Source: JAOUEA01 sp963762075 (GTDB lineage Bacteria > Actinomycetota > UBA4738 > HRBIN12). From it: DNA of 64,000 bases. The stretch covers positions 157,007 to 221,006 of the forward strand of contig CAVXJC010000005.1 of NCBI GenBank assembly GCA_963762075.1, written 5' to 3'. This document shows, piece by piece, positions 31,578 through 40,712 of the stretch. Both the position numbers and the translations under genes were made by a program. A model generated the notes under the pieces. It saw only the letters and a list, made by a program, of their open reading frames with translations, searched no databases and had not been told where the DNA came from. Numbering within the stretch: the stretch's first letter is position 1; each line of letters begins with the position of its first letter.

Positions 31578-33197
31578 TCAGCCTTCTCGCGCGGCCTTGC
31601 GCTTGTGCTCCGTGCGCCGTTCGGCCTCGAGTCGCTCGAGGTCGACCTCGTCGTAGCTCACGTAGCTGAAGGCCTCGCCGATCGCGGGATGCACCTCGGC
31701 GATCAAGTGGTGCATCGTCTGGGCGACCCGGCGGTAGACGGGGTGCCCGGCCGGTTGCGACCGCAGCTCCGTGAGGTGCATCGCCTCCCGCGCGGTCATC
31801 TGCATCACGAACCGGATCCGGTATGCCATGGAGACCGCGTACTGAGCCTGCTCCACGAACCCTTCGTCGACGAGCGTGCGCTCGGTCTCGGCGCTCGCTT
31901 GCATCACGCGTTCCCAATCGGCTCGGAGGCCGGCGTGGTCGATCTGGGCCGGCGTCTCGTAGCCGTGCTCGGTCGTGAGTCGCTGCCACTCGATCGTGAG
32001 CGGACGGTGCCGCTGCAGGTCGCGGAAGGCTCCGTAGTCGCAGAGCACGTCGAACCGGTAGCTCGTTCGTTCCCACGAGCGGCCCGGCTTGTGCCGCCGG
32101 TTCGACCGGTCGCCAACGCTCGCGCGCACGATCTCGGCGATCCGTTCGCGTGGCATCGTGTGCGCGATCGCGAGGAGCTGATCGTCGGGCATGTTCGACG
32201 ACTCGTAGAGCACCGCCGCGGCGATCTTCGCCTCGCCCTCGGGATCGTGATCGACGAGCGTCACCTCATCGCGGTGCTCCGCTTTCGCGCCGCCGTCGCC
32301 AAGCACGCGCGCGGTGAGCTTCTCGACGCGTTCGTGGTTCGCCTGCCAGTAGCGCGACCACGCGAGGCCGCGTCCTTCGACGTCGACCCGCTTGAGGAAC
32401 TCGGGGATGACCTTGCGCAGCTCGATCTTCATGAGCTCGCCGTACGAGCGCATCTCGGCGAGCGGATGCACGGCCAGTCGCATCAGCAGCTGCTCGTAGG
32501 ACTGCCCGGTCGCGTAGATGCCGACGTTCGATCGCGTTCCCGCAGGAAGCAGCACCCGCAGCGTGTCGCATGTCTTGGCCATGATCGTCTGGCGGTAGAC
32601 GAAGTCGCTGTCGCCTTCCTGTTGGGGGTAGCGCTCCTTGAACCAGGTTTCCATCGGCTCGTACATGCGCCCGTACGTCGTGAACGCCTCGTCGAGGAAC
32701 GCCTCGTACCGCCCGCCCGCCGGTGTTCCGTCGAGCTCGGGTGGAAGCGTTGCTCGCCACGCTCCGCCGGGCTTGTCGTCGTAGCGCATGTATCGGGTCG
32801 ACTGTTCGAGGTAGGCGGCGAGCCTTCCCCATTCGAGGGCCTTCGCGAGGAGCTGCGATGACTGTTCGCATGCAAGGTGCACACCGCCGAGTTGCGCCAC
32901 GGAATCGTCGCCGTACTCCACGAATACGGAGTCGTACAGGCGTGCGGCACGCTCGCTGCCCGCGGTCGACACGCCAGGTCCGCCGATGGACGTGTCTCCG
33001 ATGTCACCTGCGAACTCGTCGAGGAACAACCGCCGCAGCGATTTCGTGGAGCGGGAGTAGCGGGCGAACATGGCGCCCTTGACCGCCTCGGGCAGATCGA
33101 CCAAGGCGAAGACCGGGCCCTCGAGGTTCGTGAAGTGGGGCGCGAGCGCCGCCCGCTCGTCGGGCGTGAAGCTCTCGATCGCGTGGGCGAGCGTCAT
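31578..33197 (-). CDS. thyX: Double-length ThyX-family protein
   Basis: 539 residues, about twice the usual ThyX (~220-250). Both halves look ThyX-like: the first has EYGDDSVAQLGGVHLACEQS and AAYLEQSTRYMRYD; the second has RTSYRFDVLCDYGAFRDLQR, HRPLTIEWQRLTTEHGY and FVMQMTAREAMHLTELRSQP. The standard signature RHRxxSxNExSxRY is split: RHR is kept in the second half (QRHRPLTIEWQR) while the EQSTRY part is in the first. The FAD-dependent dUMP methylase activity is therefore likely from family, but not certain. No thyA is seen in the window. Confidence 0.75.
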   Translation of the reverse strand: MTLAHAIESFTPDERAALAPHFTNLEGPVFALVDLPEAVKGAMFARYSRSTKSLRRLFLDEFAGDIGDTSIGGPGVSTAGSERAARLYDSVFVEYGDDSVAQLGGVHLACEQSSQLLAKALEWGRLAAYLEQSTRYMRYDDKPGGAWRATLPPELDGTPAGGRYEAFLDEAFTTYGRMYEPMETWFKERYPQQEGDSDFVYRQTIMAKTCDTLRVLLPAGTRSNVGIYATGQSYEQLLMRLAVHPLAEMRSYGELMKIELRKVIPEFLKRVDVEGRGLAWSRYWQANHERVEKLTARVLGDGGAKAEHRDEVTLVDHDPEGEAKIAAAVLYESSNMPDDQLLAIAHTMPRERIAEIVRASVGDRSNRRHKPGRSWERTSYRFDVLCDYGAFRDLQRHRPLTIEWQRLTTEHGYETPAQIDHAGLRADWERVMQASAETERTLVDEGFVEQAQYAVSMAYRIRFVMQMTAREAMHLTELRSQPAGHPVYRRVAQTMHHLIAEVHPAIGEAFSYVSYDEVDLERLEAERRTEHKRKAAREG

Positions 33198-33218
33198 CGC
33201 TTCAGGCTACGCCGCGGG

Positions 33219-34909
33219 TCAGACGTCGCCACCGCCACCTGGGTAGACCGTCACCACGGTTCCGGCGGGGACCTCCTCGCCTGCGAGCGGATCCTGCCCG
33301 ACGATCCGGCTGGCGTTGGAACACTCGGGGCTCGACGGCTGCGGCTCGCCGACCTGCGAGTTCGAGGTCGGCGTCGCGGAGGATCTTGTTCGCGCCTCCT
33401 CTCGACAGACAGTCCGATGAGACATCGGGAACGATGACCAGTGCCGGTCCGGTGGAGACGTACACGTCCACTTCCGTTCCGGGGTCCACCTCGTCGCCGG
33501 ACAAGGGGTCGGACCTGGTCACGTCGTCCTCCTCGAACTCGCTGCTCGACTCCGGGATCACCGAGCCGAGCAAGAGGTCGTTCTCCTCGAGCTCAACTTG
33601 AGCCTCGGAGACGGTCATGCCCGCGAGATCCGGAACCACCACCTGGGGCGGTGCGATCCCGACCGTGAGTGTGACGCTCCCTTCTCCTCGCGTCAGCTGA
33701 GTGCCCGGAGCGGGATCCTGTGCGATCACGCGGCCGATCTTGGTTGGGTCCTCTGTCTGCTCGTTGATGCGCTCCACTCCCAGCTGGAGCGCTTCGATCT
33801 CGCCCTGCGCTTCGGAGAAGCGCTTGTCCGCGTAATCGTCGATCGTGACGAGCGGGCTTGGGGCGTTCGGGTCGTCGCCGGTCAGGCTGCTCACGAGCAG
33901 GTAGCCGCCTCCGGCGAGCAGTGCGAACAACAACAGTCCGATGAGTACGCCGAGCCACACCTTCCGGCCCGAGCCCTGCGGTTCCTCGGCCGGCGGCAGC
34001 ACGGCGGTGTGCGACGGGGGGCGGCTGATCACCTGGGTCGCGTCTCCGGCGAGGGCGGGCATCAGCGGCGTTGCCTCGACCTGCTCGCCGGAGATGGCCC
34101 GCGCGAGGTCGGCGGAGAACTCGTCGGCGCTCTGGTAGCGGTTCGACGGGTTCTTCGACGAGCGCCTTCATCACGACGGCGTCGAGGCTCGCCGGCACCT
34201 CGGGGTTCAGCGAGGAGGGCAGCGCGGGCGTCTCGTTGACCTGCTTGTACGCGACGGCGACCGACGAGTCGCCCGTGAACGGCGGTCGCCCGGTGAGCAG
34301 CTCGTAGAGCACGGCGCCGAGCGAGTAGATGTCGGTGCGCGCGTCGACCGGTGTCGCCCTGCGCCTGCTCGGGGGACAGGTACGACGCGGTGCCGAGCAC
34401 GGCGCTCGTCTGCGGCGCGGTCTCGGGGCCGAGCATGCGCGCGATGCCGAAGTCCATGACCTTGACCGTGCCGTCGCGCGTGACCATGACGTTGCCGGGC
34501 TTGATGTCGCGGTGGATCACGCCCTGTGCGTGCGCCGCCGCGATCGCCGCCGCGATCTTCTGCGCGATCTCGGCCGCCTGAACGGGGGTGGGCTTGCGGC
34601 CGGTCGACATGAACTCGGCGAGGGTGCGGCCCTCGATGAACTCCATGACGATGTACTGCGTGTCGTCGTCTGCGCCGGTGTCGTACACGCCCACGATGTT
34701 CGGCTGGTTCAGGCGCGCGGCCGCCTGCGCCTCACGGCGGAAACGGTCGCACGAAGCTCGTGTCGCGTGCGAACTGGGGCAGGAGCACCTTGATCGCGAC
34801 CGTGCGGCTCAGCACCGGGTCGAAACCGCGGAAGACCTCGGCCATGCCACCGGCGCCGATGCGCGCCTCGACCTGGTAGCGCTCGCCGAGCTAGACTTCA
34901 TCGCGTCAT
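33219..34909 (-). pseudogene. pknB: Ser/Thr protein kinase PknB with PASTA domains, several frameshifts
   Basis: Membrane kinase that senses muropeptides and controls division/elongation. Pieces in order: LGERYQVEARIGAGGMAEVF; EAQAAARLNQPNIVGVYDT; HRDIKPGNVMV and DFGIARM catalytic loops; then, in another frame, GAVLYELLTGRPPFTGDS; then, in another, NRYQSADEFSADLARAI, a transmembrane helix (VWLGVLIGLLLFALLAGGGY) and three PASTA repeats, the last finished in yet another frame (VGQDPLAGEEVPAGTVVTVY). About five single-base changes (near 34890, 34745, 34350, 34155, 33330) restore one ORF of ~560 codons. Consensus error is likelier than loss of this core gene. Confidence 0.85.
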
Positions 34910-34916
34910 GGTCTCC

Positions 34917-36437
34917 TCAAAGATATGCGTCGATGACCGCCCGCGCGATCGGCGCCGCAACCTGGCCTCCGGTCGCCTCGCTGCCGAGGCTTCCGCCGTC
35001 GAGAACGATAACCGCCACGGCGATGTGGGCTTTGGGGCCGGTGGCCGGTGCGAACGCCGTGAACCAGGCGTTCGGCGGTCGGCCCTCGCCGTTGGTCGCC
35101 GTGCCGGTCTTACCCGCCACGTCGATCGGGAACCCCGAGAACGCTGCCGACGCCGTGCCGCTCTGGGTGACCGAAAGCATCATCACACGCATCTCCTTCG
35201 CGCTCGCGTCGCTGATCGGCTGCCCGTACTGCTCGGGTTCGAACTCGCGCACGATCTTGCCGGTGTGGTCACGGACGGCTGTGATCAGCCGAGGCTGCAT
35301 CATGGTGCCGTCGTTCGCGATCGCGGCTGCGATCAACGCCATGTGCAACGGGTTGGTGAGCACGTTGTCGAGCCCGATGGCCGAGAACGCCAGCTGCGGC
35401 TGTCGCTCGGCGAAGTACGAAGCCTGCGGGAACCGTCCGTTGGCCCAGGGCAGCAGGAACGGGATCGTCGGCGCCTCGCACTCGATGCGCGTCGGCGGGT
35501 CGGTCGGGCAGAACCCGTAGGCGCGCGCCTGCTCGCTCATCTGTCTGGCTCCGAGGTCGAGCCCGATCTCGGCGAAGGTCACGTTGCACGATTCCTTGAA
35601 GGCCTCGGCCATCGACACCATCGCCGAGCCTCCGTTGCAGTGCGAGTCACCGAAGTTCGCGAGCTCGTTCGTCGTCTGTGGCAGGTCGAGGAACCGAGGG
35701 TTCGGCCACCGAACGTCGTTGGGGTCGACCTCGTCCTCGAGTGCCGCCGACGCCGTGACGAGCTTTCCCGTGGAACCCGGCAGGAAGAGTTCGTCCTTGG
35801 CGAGCGAGATCAGCGGCTGATCGGGATCGGAGGTGATCGCTTCCCACGCCTCGACGATGTTCGCGTCGGTGCCGGACGAGATCGTGTTGGGATCGTACGA
35901 AGGGTTCGCGTACAGGGCGAGCACGTCACCCGTCTCCGGCTCGACCGCGACGACGGCGCCGGGCTGGTCGCCGAGCGCTTGTGCGGCGGCTTCCTGCAGG
36001 TCGGTCACGATCGTCGTATCGATCGCCCCGCCCTTTCGGTCGCGCCCGAGGATGAGGTCGGTGAACGTCGAGATCGCGAGGTCGGGAGCGTCGCCGGAGA
36101 GGTAGGGGTTGGCCGCCTGCTCGAGCCCGTCACGGCCGAACACGCGCGAGTAGTAGCCGGTGATGCCGGCGTAGAGAGGGCCATCGGTGTACACGCGTTG
36201 GAACAGCAGCTCTGCACGCCGCTGCGGGTTGCGCACGCTGCGAGCGAGCACGACGCCGTCGGCCGAAAGGATCGGACCGCGTTCCACCTTGTACTCGGCG
36301 ATGATCTGGCGACGAGCGTTGGCGGGCTGGGCCTTGATGTCATCGGCGTGGATCACCTGCACGTACGAGAGCTGCGCGAACAGCAGGCCGAACATGCCGA
36401 CAAGCCCGATGCCGAGCCTGCGGATGCGCCTATCCAC
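34917..36437 (-). CDS. pbpA: Penicillin-binding protein 2 (class B transpeptidase)
   Basis: 506 residues: N-terminal membrane anchor (LGIGLVGMFGLLFAQLSYV), dimerisation domain, and a transpeptidase domain with all motifs: FLPGSTGKLVTA (SxxK, near 220), KESCNVTF (SxN) and VAGKTGTATN (KTG). Cross-links peptidoglycan as partner of the SEDS glycosyltransferase encoded just upstream, with 8-bp gene overlap. Ends 8 nt before the pknB start. Confidence 0.95.
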   Translation of the reverse strand: MDRRIRRLGIGLVGMFGLLFAQLSYVQVIHADDIKAQPANARRQIIAEYKVERGPILSADGVVLARSVRNPQRRAELLFQRVYTDGPLYAGITGYYSRVFGRDGLEQAANPYLSGDAPDLAISTFTDLILGRDRKGGAIDTTIVTDLQEAAAQALGDQPGAVVAVEPETGDVLALYANPSYDPNTISSGTDANIVEAWEAITSDPDQPLISLAKDELFLPGSTGKLVTASAALEDEVDPNDVRWPNPRFLDLPQTTNELANFGDSHCNGGSAMVSMAEAFKESCNVTFAEIGLDLGARQMSEQARAYGFCPTDPPTRIECEAPTIPFLLPWANGRFPQASYFAERQPQLAFSAIGLDNVLTNPLHMALIAAAIANDGTMMQPRLITAVRDHTGKIVREFEPEQYGQPISDASAKEMRVMMLSVTQSGTASAAFSGFPIDVAGKTGTATNGEGRPPNAWFTAFAPATGPKAHIAVAVIVLDGGSLGSEATGGQVAAPIARAVIDAYL

Positions 36438-37797
36438 GCCTCGGTCTCCTGCCGCCCACCGCGGTCAGCAGCCTCGGCTGGTCGACCCTCGTGAGCGGGC
36501 CCGACGACACCCTGACCAGCAGGGCGAGCATGACGAACGTCGCGATACGGCTCGACCCCCCGTAGCTCACGAGCGGCAGCGGCACGCCCGTGAGAGGGAT
36601 CAGGCGCGTCACGCCCGCCACGATCGCGAACGTCTGCAGGGCAAGGATCGTGGTGAGGCCGGTGGCGAGAAGCTTCCCGAAGGTGTCGGTGCGCTCCATC
36701 GCGATGCGCAAGCCGCGCGCGATCAGGACGAGGTAGAGCAGCAGGAGCGCGACGGCGCCGATCATGCCGAGCTCCTCGCCGAACGCGGCGAAGATGAAGT
36801 CGCTGCCGACGTAGGGGATCAGCGTCGGCGATCCCTGTCCGAGCCCGGTGCCCACGATCCCGCCGGTGGCCATGGCGAACCACCCCTGCGCGAGCTGTCC
36901 ATATCCCTCGTCGAAGACCTTCGAGGGATCGAGCGCGTGCAGCCAGGTGTCGACCCGCGTCTGCACGTGCTCGAAGACGACGAAGCCGAACCACGCGCCG
37001 AGCCCGAACAAAGCGAGACCGATCCAGAGGAAGGCCGCGCGTCCGCTCGCGATCCACAGCATCACGACGAACACACCGAAGAACAGCAGCGAGGCTCCCA
37101 TGTCGCGCTCGAGGAAGAGCACCGCGAGCGAGCCTCCCCACGCGAGCAGCAGCGGTCCGAGATCCTTCACGCGGGGCAGACCGAACCTGCCCGAGCCCTC
37201 GGCGAGCAGCTCCTGCTTGTCGGTGAGGTAGGCCGCCAGGAAGACGACGATGAAGATCTTCCCGAATTCCGCCGGTTGGAACGAGAGCGGCCCGATCTGA
37301 GCCCACAGGCGCGCCCCGTTGATCTCGCGTCCGATGCCAGGCACGACCGGAAGCAGGAGCAGCACCACGCCGACGAGCCCCAGCGTGTACGTATACGCGT
37401 TGAGCTGACGGTCGTCGCGAACGAACCACAGGGTCAGGCAGAACGCTGCGAGACCGACCAGCAGCCAGATCGCCTGCTCACGCGCGATGGTCGACTCACC
37501 GCGTGCCACCATGATGCGGTAGAGCATCGCGATGCCGAGGCCCGCGAGCGCGGTGGCGGTCGGGAACAGGACCGGGTCGGCTCGCGGGGCGGTCCACCGC
37601 ACGACCAGCCACCCGGCCACGAAGGCCGAGCACAACACTCCTCCATATACGGCGATGTCCCGCGGCGCCCGTCCGTTGAGCCCGAGGCCCGCCATCGCGT
37701 AGGCGACGAGCGAGATCACGAGTGCGACCAGGAGCAGCCCGAGCCCCGTCACGTGGCGGCGGGGCGTGTTCGCGGCGGCGAACGCAGCCTCGCTCAC
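36430..37797 (-). CDS. rodA: SEDS peptidoglycan polymerase (RodA/FtsW)
   Basis: 455 residues with ten or so membrane helices. The SEDS signature region includes WAQIGPLSFQPAEFGKIFIV, the catalytic-Asp motif LFLERDMGASLLFF, and the C-terminal IPLTGVPLPLVSYGGSSRIA. Polymerises lipid II during elongation with PbpA. GTG start overlaps the phosphatase stop (GTGA). The operon position matches mycobacterial RodA. Confidence 0.95.
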   Translation of the reverse strand: MSEAAFAAANTPRRHVTGLGLLLVALVISLVAYAMAGLGLNGRAPRDIAVYGGVLCSAFVAGWLVVRWTAPRADPVLFPTATALAGLGIAMLYRIMVARGESTIAREQAIWLLVGLAAFCLTLWFVRDDRQLNAYTYTLGLVGVVLLLLPVVPGIGREINGARLWAQIGPLSFQPAEFGKIFIVVFLAAYLTDKQELLAEGSGRFGLPRVKDLGPLLLAWGGSLAVLFLERDMGASLLFFGVFVVMLWIASGRAAFLWIGLALFGLGAWFGFVVFEHVQTRVDTWLHALDPSKVFDEGYGQLAQGWFAMATGGIVGTGLGQGSPTLIPYVGSDFIFAAFGEELGMIGAVALLLLYLVLIARGLRIAMERTDTFGKLLATGLTTILALQTFAIVAGVTRLIPLTGVPLPLVSYGGSSRIATFVMLALLVRVSSGPLTRVDQPRLLTAVGGRRPRRG

Positions 37798-38891
37798 GGT
37801 GATCCCCCGCCGCCCCGCTCGCCGGCCGTCTGCTCTGCGAGATCGGCGCGGATCTGCGTCACGCGGGCGAGGGCCTCTTGCTCGCTCTCGACCGTGATGC
37901 CCTCGGAGAGATCGCGATAGATCTCGAGCTGGCTGACCTCGTCGGCCGCCAGATCGTCGAACTGGGCTGCCACGCTCGAGAGGGAGATGCCGAACGGGCG
38001 GGCGGGGATGCCGTTGAAGACGGCGACCTTTCCGTCGGACTCGCCCACGTACCACTGACGGTCGACGTACGCTCGCACGGCGAAGAGAGCGGCCACGATC
38101 ACGACGAGTCCCACGAGCACCCCGGTGATGACGCGCTTCACATCGGGGCGCCGCGACGGCGCCGGAAGCTCGCCCGAGGCCGGATCGCCTTCCTCGTTGT
38201 GAGCATCGAGGATCACCACGGTGATGTTGTCGATACCCCCGGCGCGGTTCGCTGCCTTCACCAGGCGGTCGGCGGCGCGTTGCGGGTCGGGCTCGGCCTC
38301 CAGGATCGCCTGGATCTGGGGCTCGGCGACCATTCCCGTGAGCCCGTCGCTGCAGATCAGCACCCGGTCGTCGTCGAGCAGAGAGATCGTGTCCTCGTCG
38401 ACCTGCACGGTGGGCTCGGTGCCGAGCGAGCGGGTGACAACGTTGCGATGCGGATGCACGGAGGCCTCCTCACGGGTGATCTCGCCCGCCTTGACCATGC
38501 GGGCCACGAGGGTGTGATCGCTCGTGATCTGGCGGAGGTCGCCTGCACGCAGCAGGTAGGCGCGGCTGTCACCCACATGCGCGAGGTGCACAGTGGCGCG
38601 CTCGACGACCACCGCCGTGAGGGTCGTGCCCATGCCGCTCACCCGTTGGTCCGACGCGGAACGCTCGTAGACGGCGCGGTTCGCTTCTCGGACCTGCTCG
38701 GCGAGCGTGTCGTCGCCCTCCCGCACCAGCGACTCGATGGTCTCGAGGGCGAGCCTCGAGGCCACGTCACCACCGCGATGCCCACCCATGCCGTCGGCGA
38801 CCGCGTACAGCGGAGCCTCGACGAGGAACGAGTCCTCGTTGACCTCGCGCACCCTGCCGAGGTCGGTGGCGGCGCCCACGTCGATCCTCAT
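37794..38891 (-). CDS. pstP: PP2C-type Ser/Thr phosphatase (PstP)
   Basis: 365 residues. N-terminal catalytic domain (1-235) with DLGRVREVNEDSF, VADGMGGHRGGDVAS, VGDSRAYLLRAG, CSDGLTGM and GGIDNITVVIL metal/phosphate motifs; one transmembrane helix (VITGVLVGLVVIVAALFAVR, ~260-280); then an outer domain with YVGESDGKVAVFNGIPA. Reverses PknB phosphorylation. ATG overlaps the fhaB stop. Confidence 0.95.
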   Translation of the reverse strand: MRIDVGAATDLGRVREVNEDSFLVEAPLYAVADGMGGHRGGDVASRLALETIESLVREGDDTLAEQVREANRAVYERSASDQRVSGMGTTLTAVVVERATVHLAHVGDSRAYLLRAGDLRQITSDHTLVARMVKAGEITREEASVHPHRNVVTRSLGTEPTVQVDEDTISLLDDDRVLICSDGLTGMVAEPQIQAILEAEPDPQRAADRLVKAANRAGGIDNITVVILDAHNEEGDPASGELPAPSRRPDVKRVITGVLVGLVVIVAALFAVRAYVDRQWYVGESDGKVAVFNGIPARPFGISLSSVAAQFDDLAADEVSQLEIYRDLSEGITVESEQEALARVTQIRADLAEQTAGERGGGGSP

Positions 38892-39367
38892 CGGCGGAGC
38901 TCCATGATCGTCGTCCCGGTGCGGATGCGATCGCCCGGTTGCACCATGGCGGGCGCGCCGAGCCGCTGGTCGTTGACGAACGTGCCGTTCGTCGAACCCA
39001 AGTCCTCGACGTACCACGATCCGTTCTTCGCGAACAGTCGGGCGTGCTGCTGGGAGACGAAGGTGTCGTCGAGCGCGAGCTCGCACTCGGCCGCGCGACC
39101 GATGACCATGTTGCCTCTCACCGCCACGGTGCGAGGCCGCGCACCTTCGGCGTGGATCACGACCGCCGACGGTCCGGGCGACATCGCCGGCTCTGCGGCC
39201 GCACCACCCTTGCGCGAGCGTCGCGAGCGCGGTGCGGCCTCGACGGTGAGCCCGCGCACCGCCCAACGCATCGAACGCCAGATGAACAGCAGCAGAAGCG
39301 CGAAGAGGCCGTACTTCAGTCCCGATAGCGCGAACGGCGTCACGCTCTGGGCGAGCAACTCAGCCAC
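38888..39367 (-). CDS. fhaB: Membrane FHA-domain protein (FhaB/FipA-like)
   Basis: 159 residues: an N-terminal membrane helix (GLKYGLFALLLLFIWRSMRW), a basic linker (PRSRRSRKGG), and a FHA domain (about 85-158) with GRAAECELALDD, SQQHARLF and LGSTNGTFVNDQRL. Reads phosphothreonine on PknB targets; in mycobacteria the homologue links FtsZ and FtsQ. It overlaps fhaA by 8 bp and pstP by 4 bp. Confidence 0.93.
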   Translation of the reverse strand: MAELLAQSVTPFALSGLKYGLFALLLLFIWRSMRWAVRGLTVEAAPRSRRSRKGGAAAEPAMSPGPSAVVIHAEGARPRTVAVRGNMVIGRAAECELALDDTFVSQQHARLFAKNGSWYVEDLGSTNGTFVNDQRLGAPAMVQPGDRIRTGTTIMELRR

Positions 39368-40043
39368 TCCGGAACTCGAGCACGGTGGCGCCGATCGTGA
39401 TGCGGTCGCCGTCGTCGAGCGTCACGGTCTGCACGGTATGCCCGTTGACCTCGGTGCCGTTGGTCGAACCGAGGTCGGTGAGGGTCGCGACACCGTCGGT
39501 CAGTCGGATCTGGGCGTGACGCCTCGACGTCCCCTTGTCGGAGAGTGGGACCTCACATTGAGGAAGTCGCCCGATCGTCGTGATCTCGCCCCTCAGCGTG
39601 ACCGTTCGTTCACGGCCGTTCTCACGGATCACCAGTGCCGGTGCGGGCGACGCCGTGGGCTCGATCCTCTCCCGCCCCTCGACGAGCGTCGCCGCGCAAC
39701 CGATGTCGCCCTTCTTCAGACGCTCGTCGGTCTCGAACGTCACCTCGGGCGGACCGACGAGCCCCCAGCCGCGCTCGCTCGCGTTCTCGAGCATGACCGA
39801 GCCGAGCTCCTTCGCGATCGCGATCTCGGCGTGCGCGAGTCGCTCGTGATCGTCGGCCGAGAGAGAGAACCGGAAGTGGTTCGGGGCCCAGACCTCGTTC
39901 ACGCCGACGGTGCGGCCGGCGTCCATCTCCTTGATCAAACGCTTCGCGAGCTCGATCGGCTGCACGCCGGAGCGGAACGTCTTCGAGAAAAGGCCCTCGA
40001 CGAGGCCGCCCAGACGTCGTTCGAAATCACGAAGGTTTGGCAT
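39360..40043 (-). CDS. fhaA: FhaA, DUF3662 plus FHA domain
   Basis: 227 residues: N-terminal DUF3662 domain (NLRDFERRLGGLVEGLFSKT ... GVQPIELAKRLIKEMDAGRT ... VWAPNHFRFSLS) and C-terminal FHA domain (TIGRLPQCEVPLSDKGTSRR, LTDLGSTNGTEVNG). In mycobacteria FhaA binds phosphorylated MviN. It lacks the long Gln/Gly-rich linker of mycobacterial FhaA. First gene of the fhaA-fhaB-pstP-rodA-pbpA-pknB operon. Confidence 0.94.
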   Translation of the reverse strand: MPNLRDFERRLGGLVEGLFSKTFRSGVQPIELAKRLIKEMDAGRTVGVNEVWAPNHFRFSLSADDHERLAHAEIAIAKELGSVMLENASERGWGLVGPPEVTFETDERLKKGDIGCAATLVEGRERIEPTASPAPALVIRENGRERTVTLRGEITTIGRLPQCEVPLSDKGTSRRHAQIRLTDGVATLTDLGSTNGTEVNGHTVQTVTLDDGDRITIGATVLEFRSG

Positions 40044-40088
40044 CGGCGCACCGGCGGGGCGGCGGGAGCCCCGTTCCCGGCGACTATG

Positions 40089-40424
40089 TTACGCCCGAGG
40101 CTGTTGCGAACTCGTCTCCGAATGGCGGTCGTGCTCGGCCATCGGGTTCGAGAATCCGAACCTCTCGTCGGGAGGAAGCTTTCCCCACCGCCATTCGCGG
40201 ATCTTCCAGTACGTGCGTCGAGCGAACACCAGGATCAGCACCGCCAGCAGGAATCGCAAGGTCGCGGTCGGCGAGACGCTCAGGTATCCGCTGAGCACAC
40301 CGAGCGACGATGTGATGACCCATGTCGTCAGACCCACGAAGCCGACCACCGTCGTCAGCCGCATCATCCCGTCGAGGTCGAACCGTCGGGGGTGTGGATC
40401 GATGCGATGCGGCTGGTGGCTCAT
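40089..40424 (-). CDS. Two-helix membrane protein (111 aa)
   Basis: 111 residues from MSHQPHRIDPHPRRFDLDGM with two hydrophobic segments (LTTVVGFVGLTTWVITSSLG and TLRFLLAVLILVFARRTYW), then a charged tail. Start chosen because the frame further upstream runs antisense through the tRNA-Leu. No family recognised; its stop is 45 nt before the fhaA start. Confidence 0.5.
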   Translation of the reverse strand: MSHQPHRIDPHPRRFDLDGMMRLTTVVGFVGLTTWVITSSLGVLSGYLSVSPTATLRFLLAVLILVFARRTYWKIREWRWGKLPPDERFGFSNPMAEHDRHSETSSQQPRA

Positions 40425-40561
40425 CCTGAGGCCGATATCGGCTGCTACCCCATTCCGGGTATATGGGCCGAAGGACGGTTCCTGCGGTCGCGCTGGGGGA
40501 AGTCCGCGGAAGGTGGGCTTGTTACCATCTGGATCCTGGCTGCACCCTGATCTGCTCACTT

Positions 40562-40645
<84 letters not shown>

Positions 40646-40712
40646 CCTAAGATTTCAAGGAGAGGTTTCTCCATGCCGATAGGCGAGCACCACCTGACCC
40701 GAAAGGTCTTCG

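Noticed and set aside
34908..37920. Long plus-strand frames (528 and 577 codons) opposite pbpA and rodA
   Set aside because: Charged, repetitive translations with no domain; the minus strand has catalytic PBP and SEDS motifs.
37878..40550. 890-codon plus-strand open frame across fhaA, fhaB and pstP
   Set aside because: Antisense shadow typical of very high GC sequence: no family features, low-complexity His/Arg/Gly composition, and the opposite strand encodes six recognisable operon genes.
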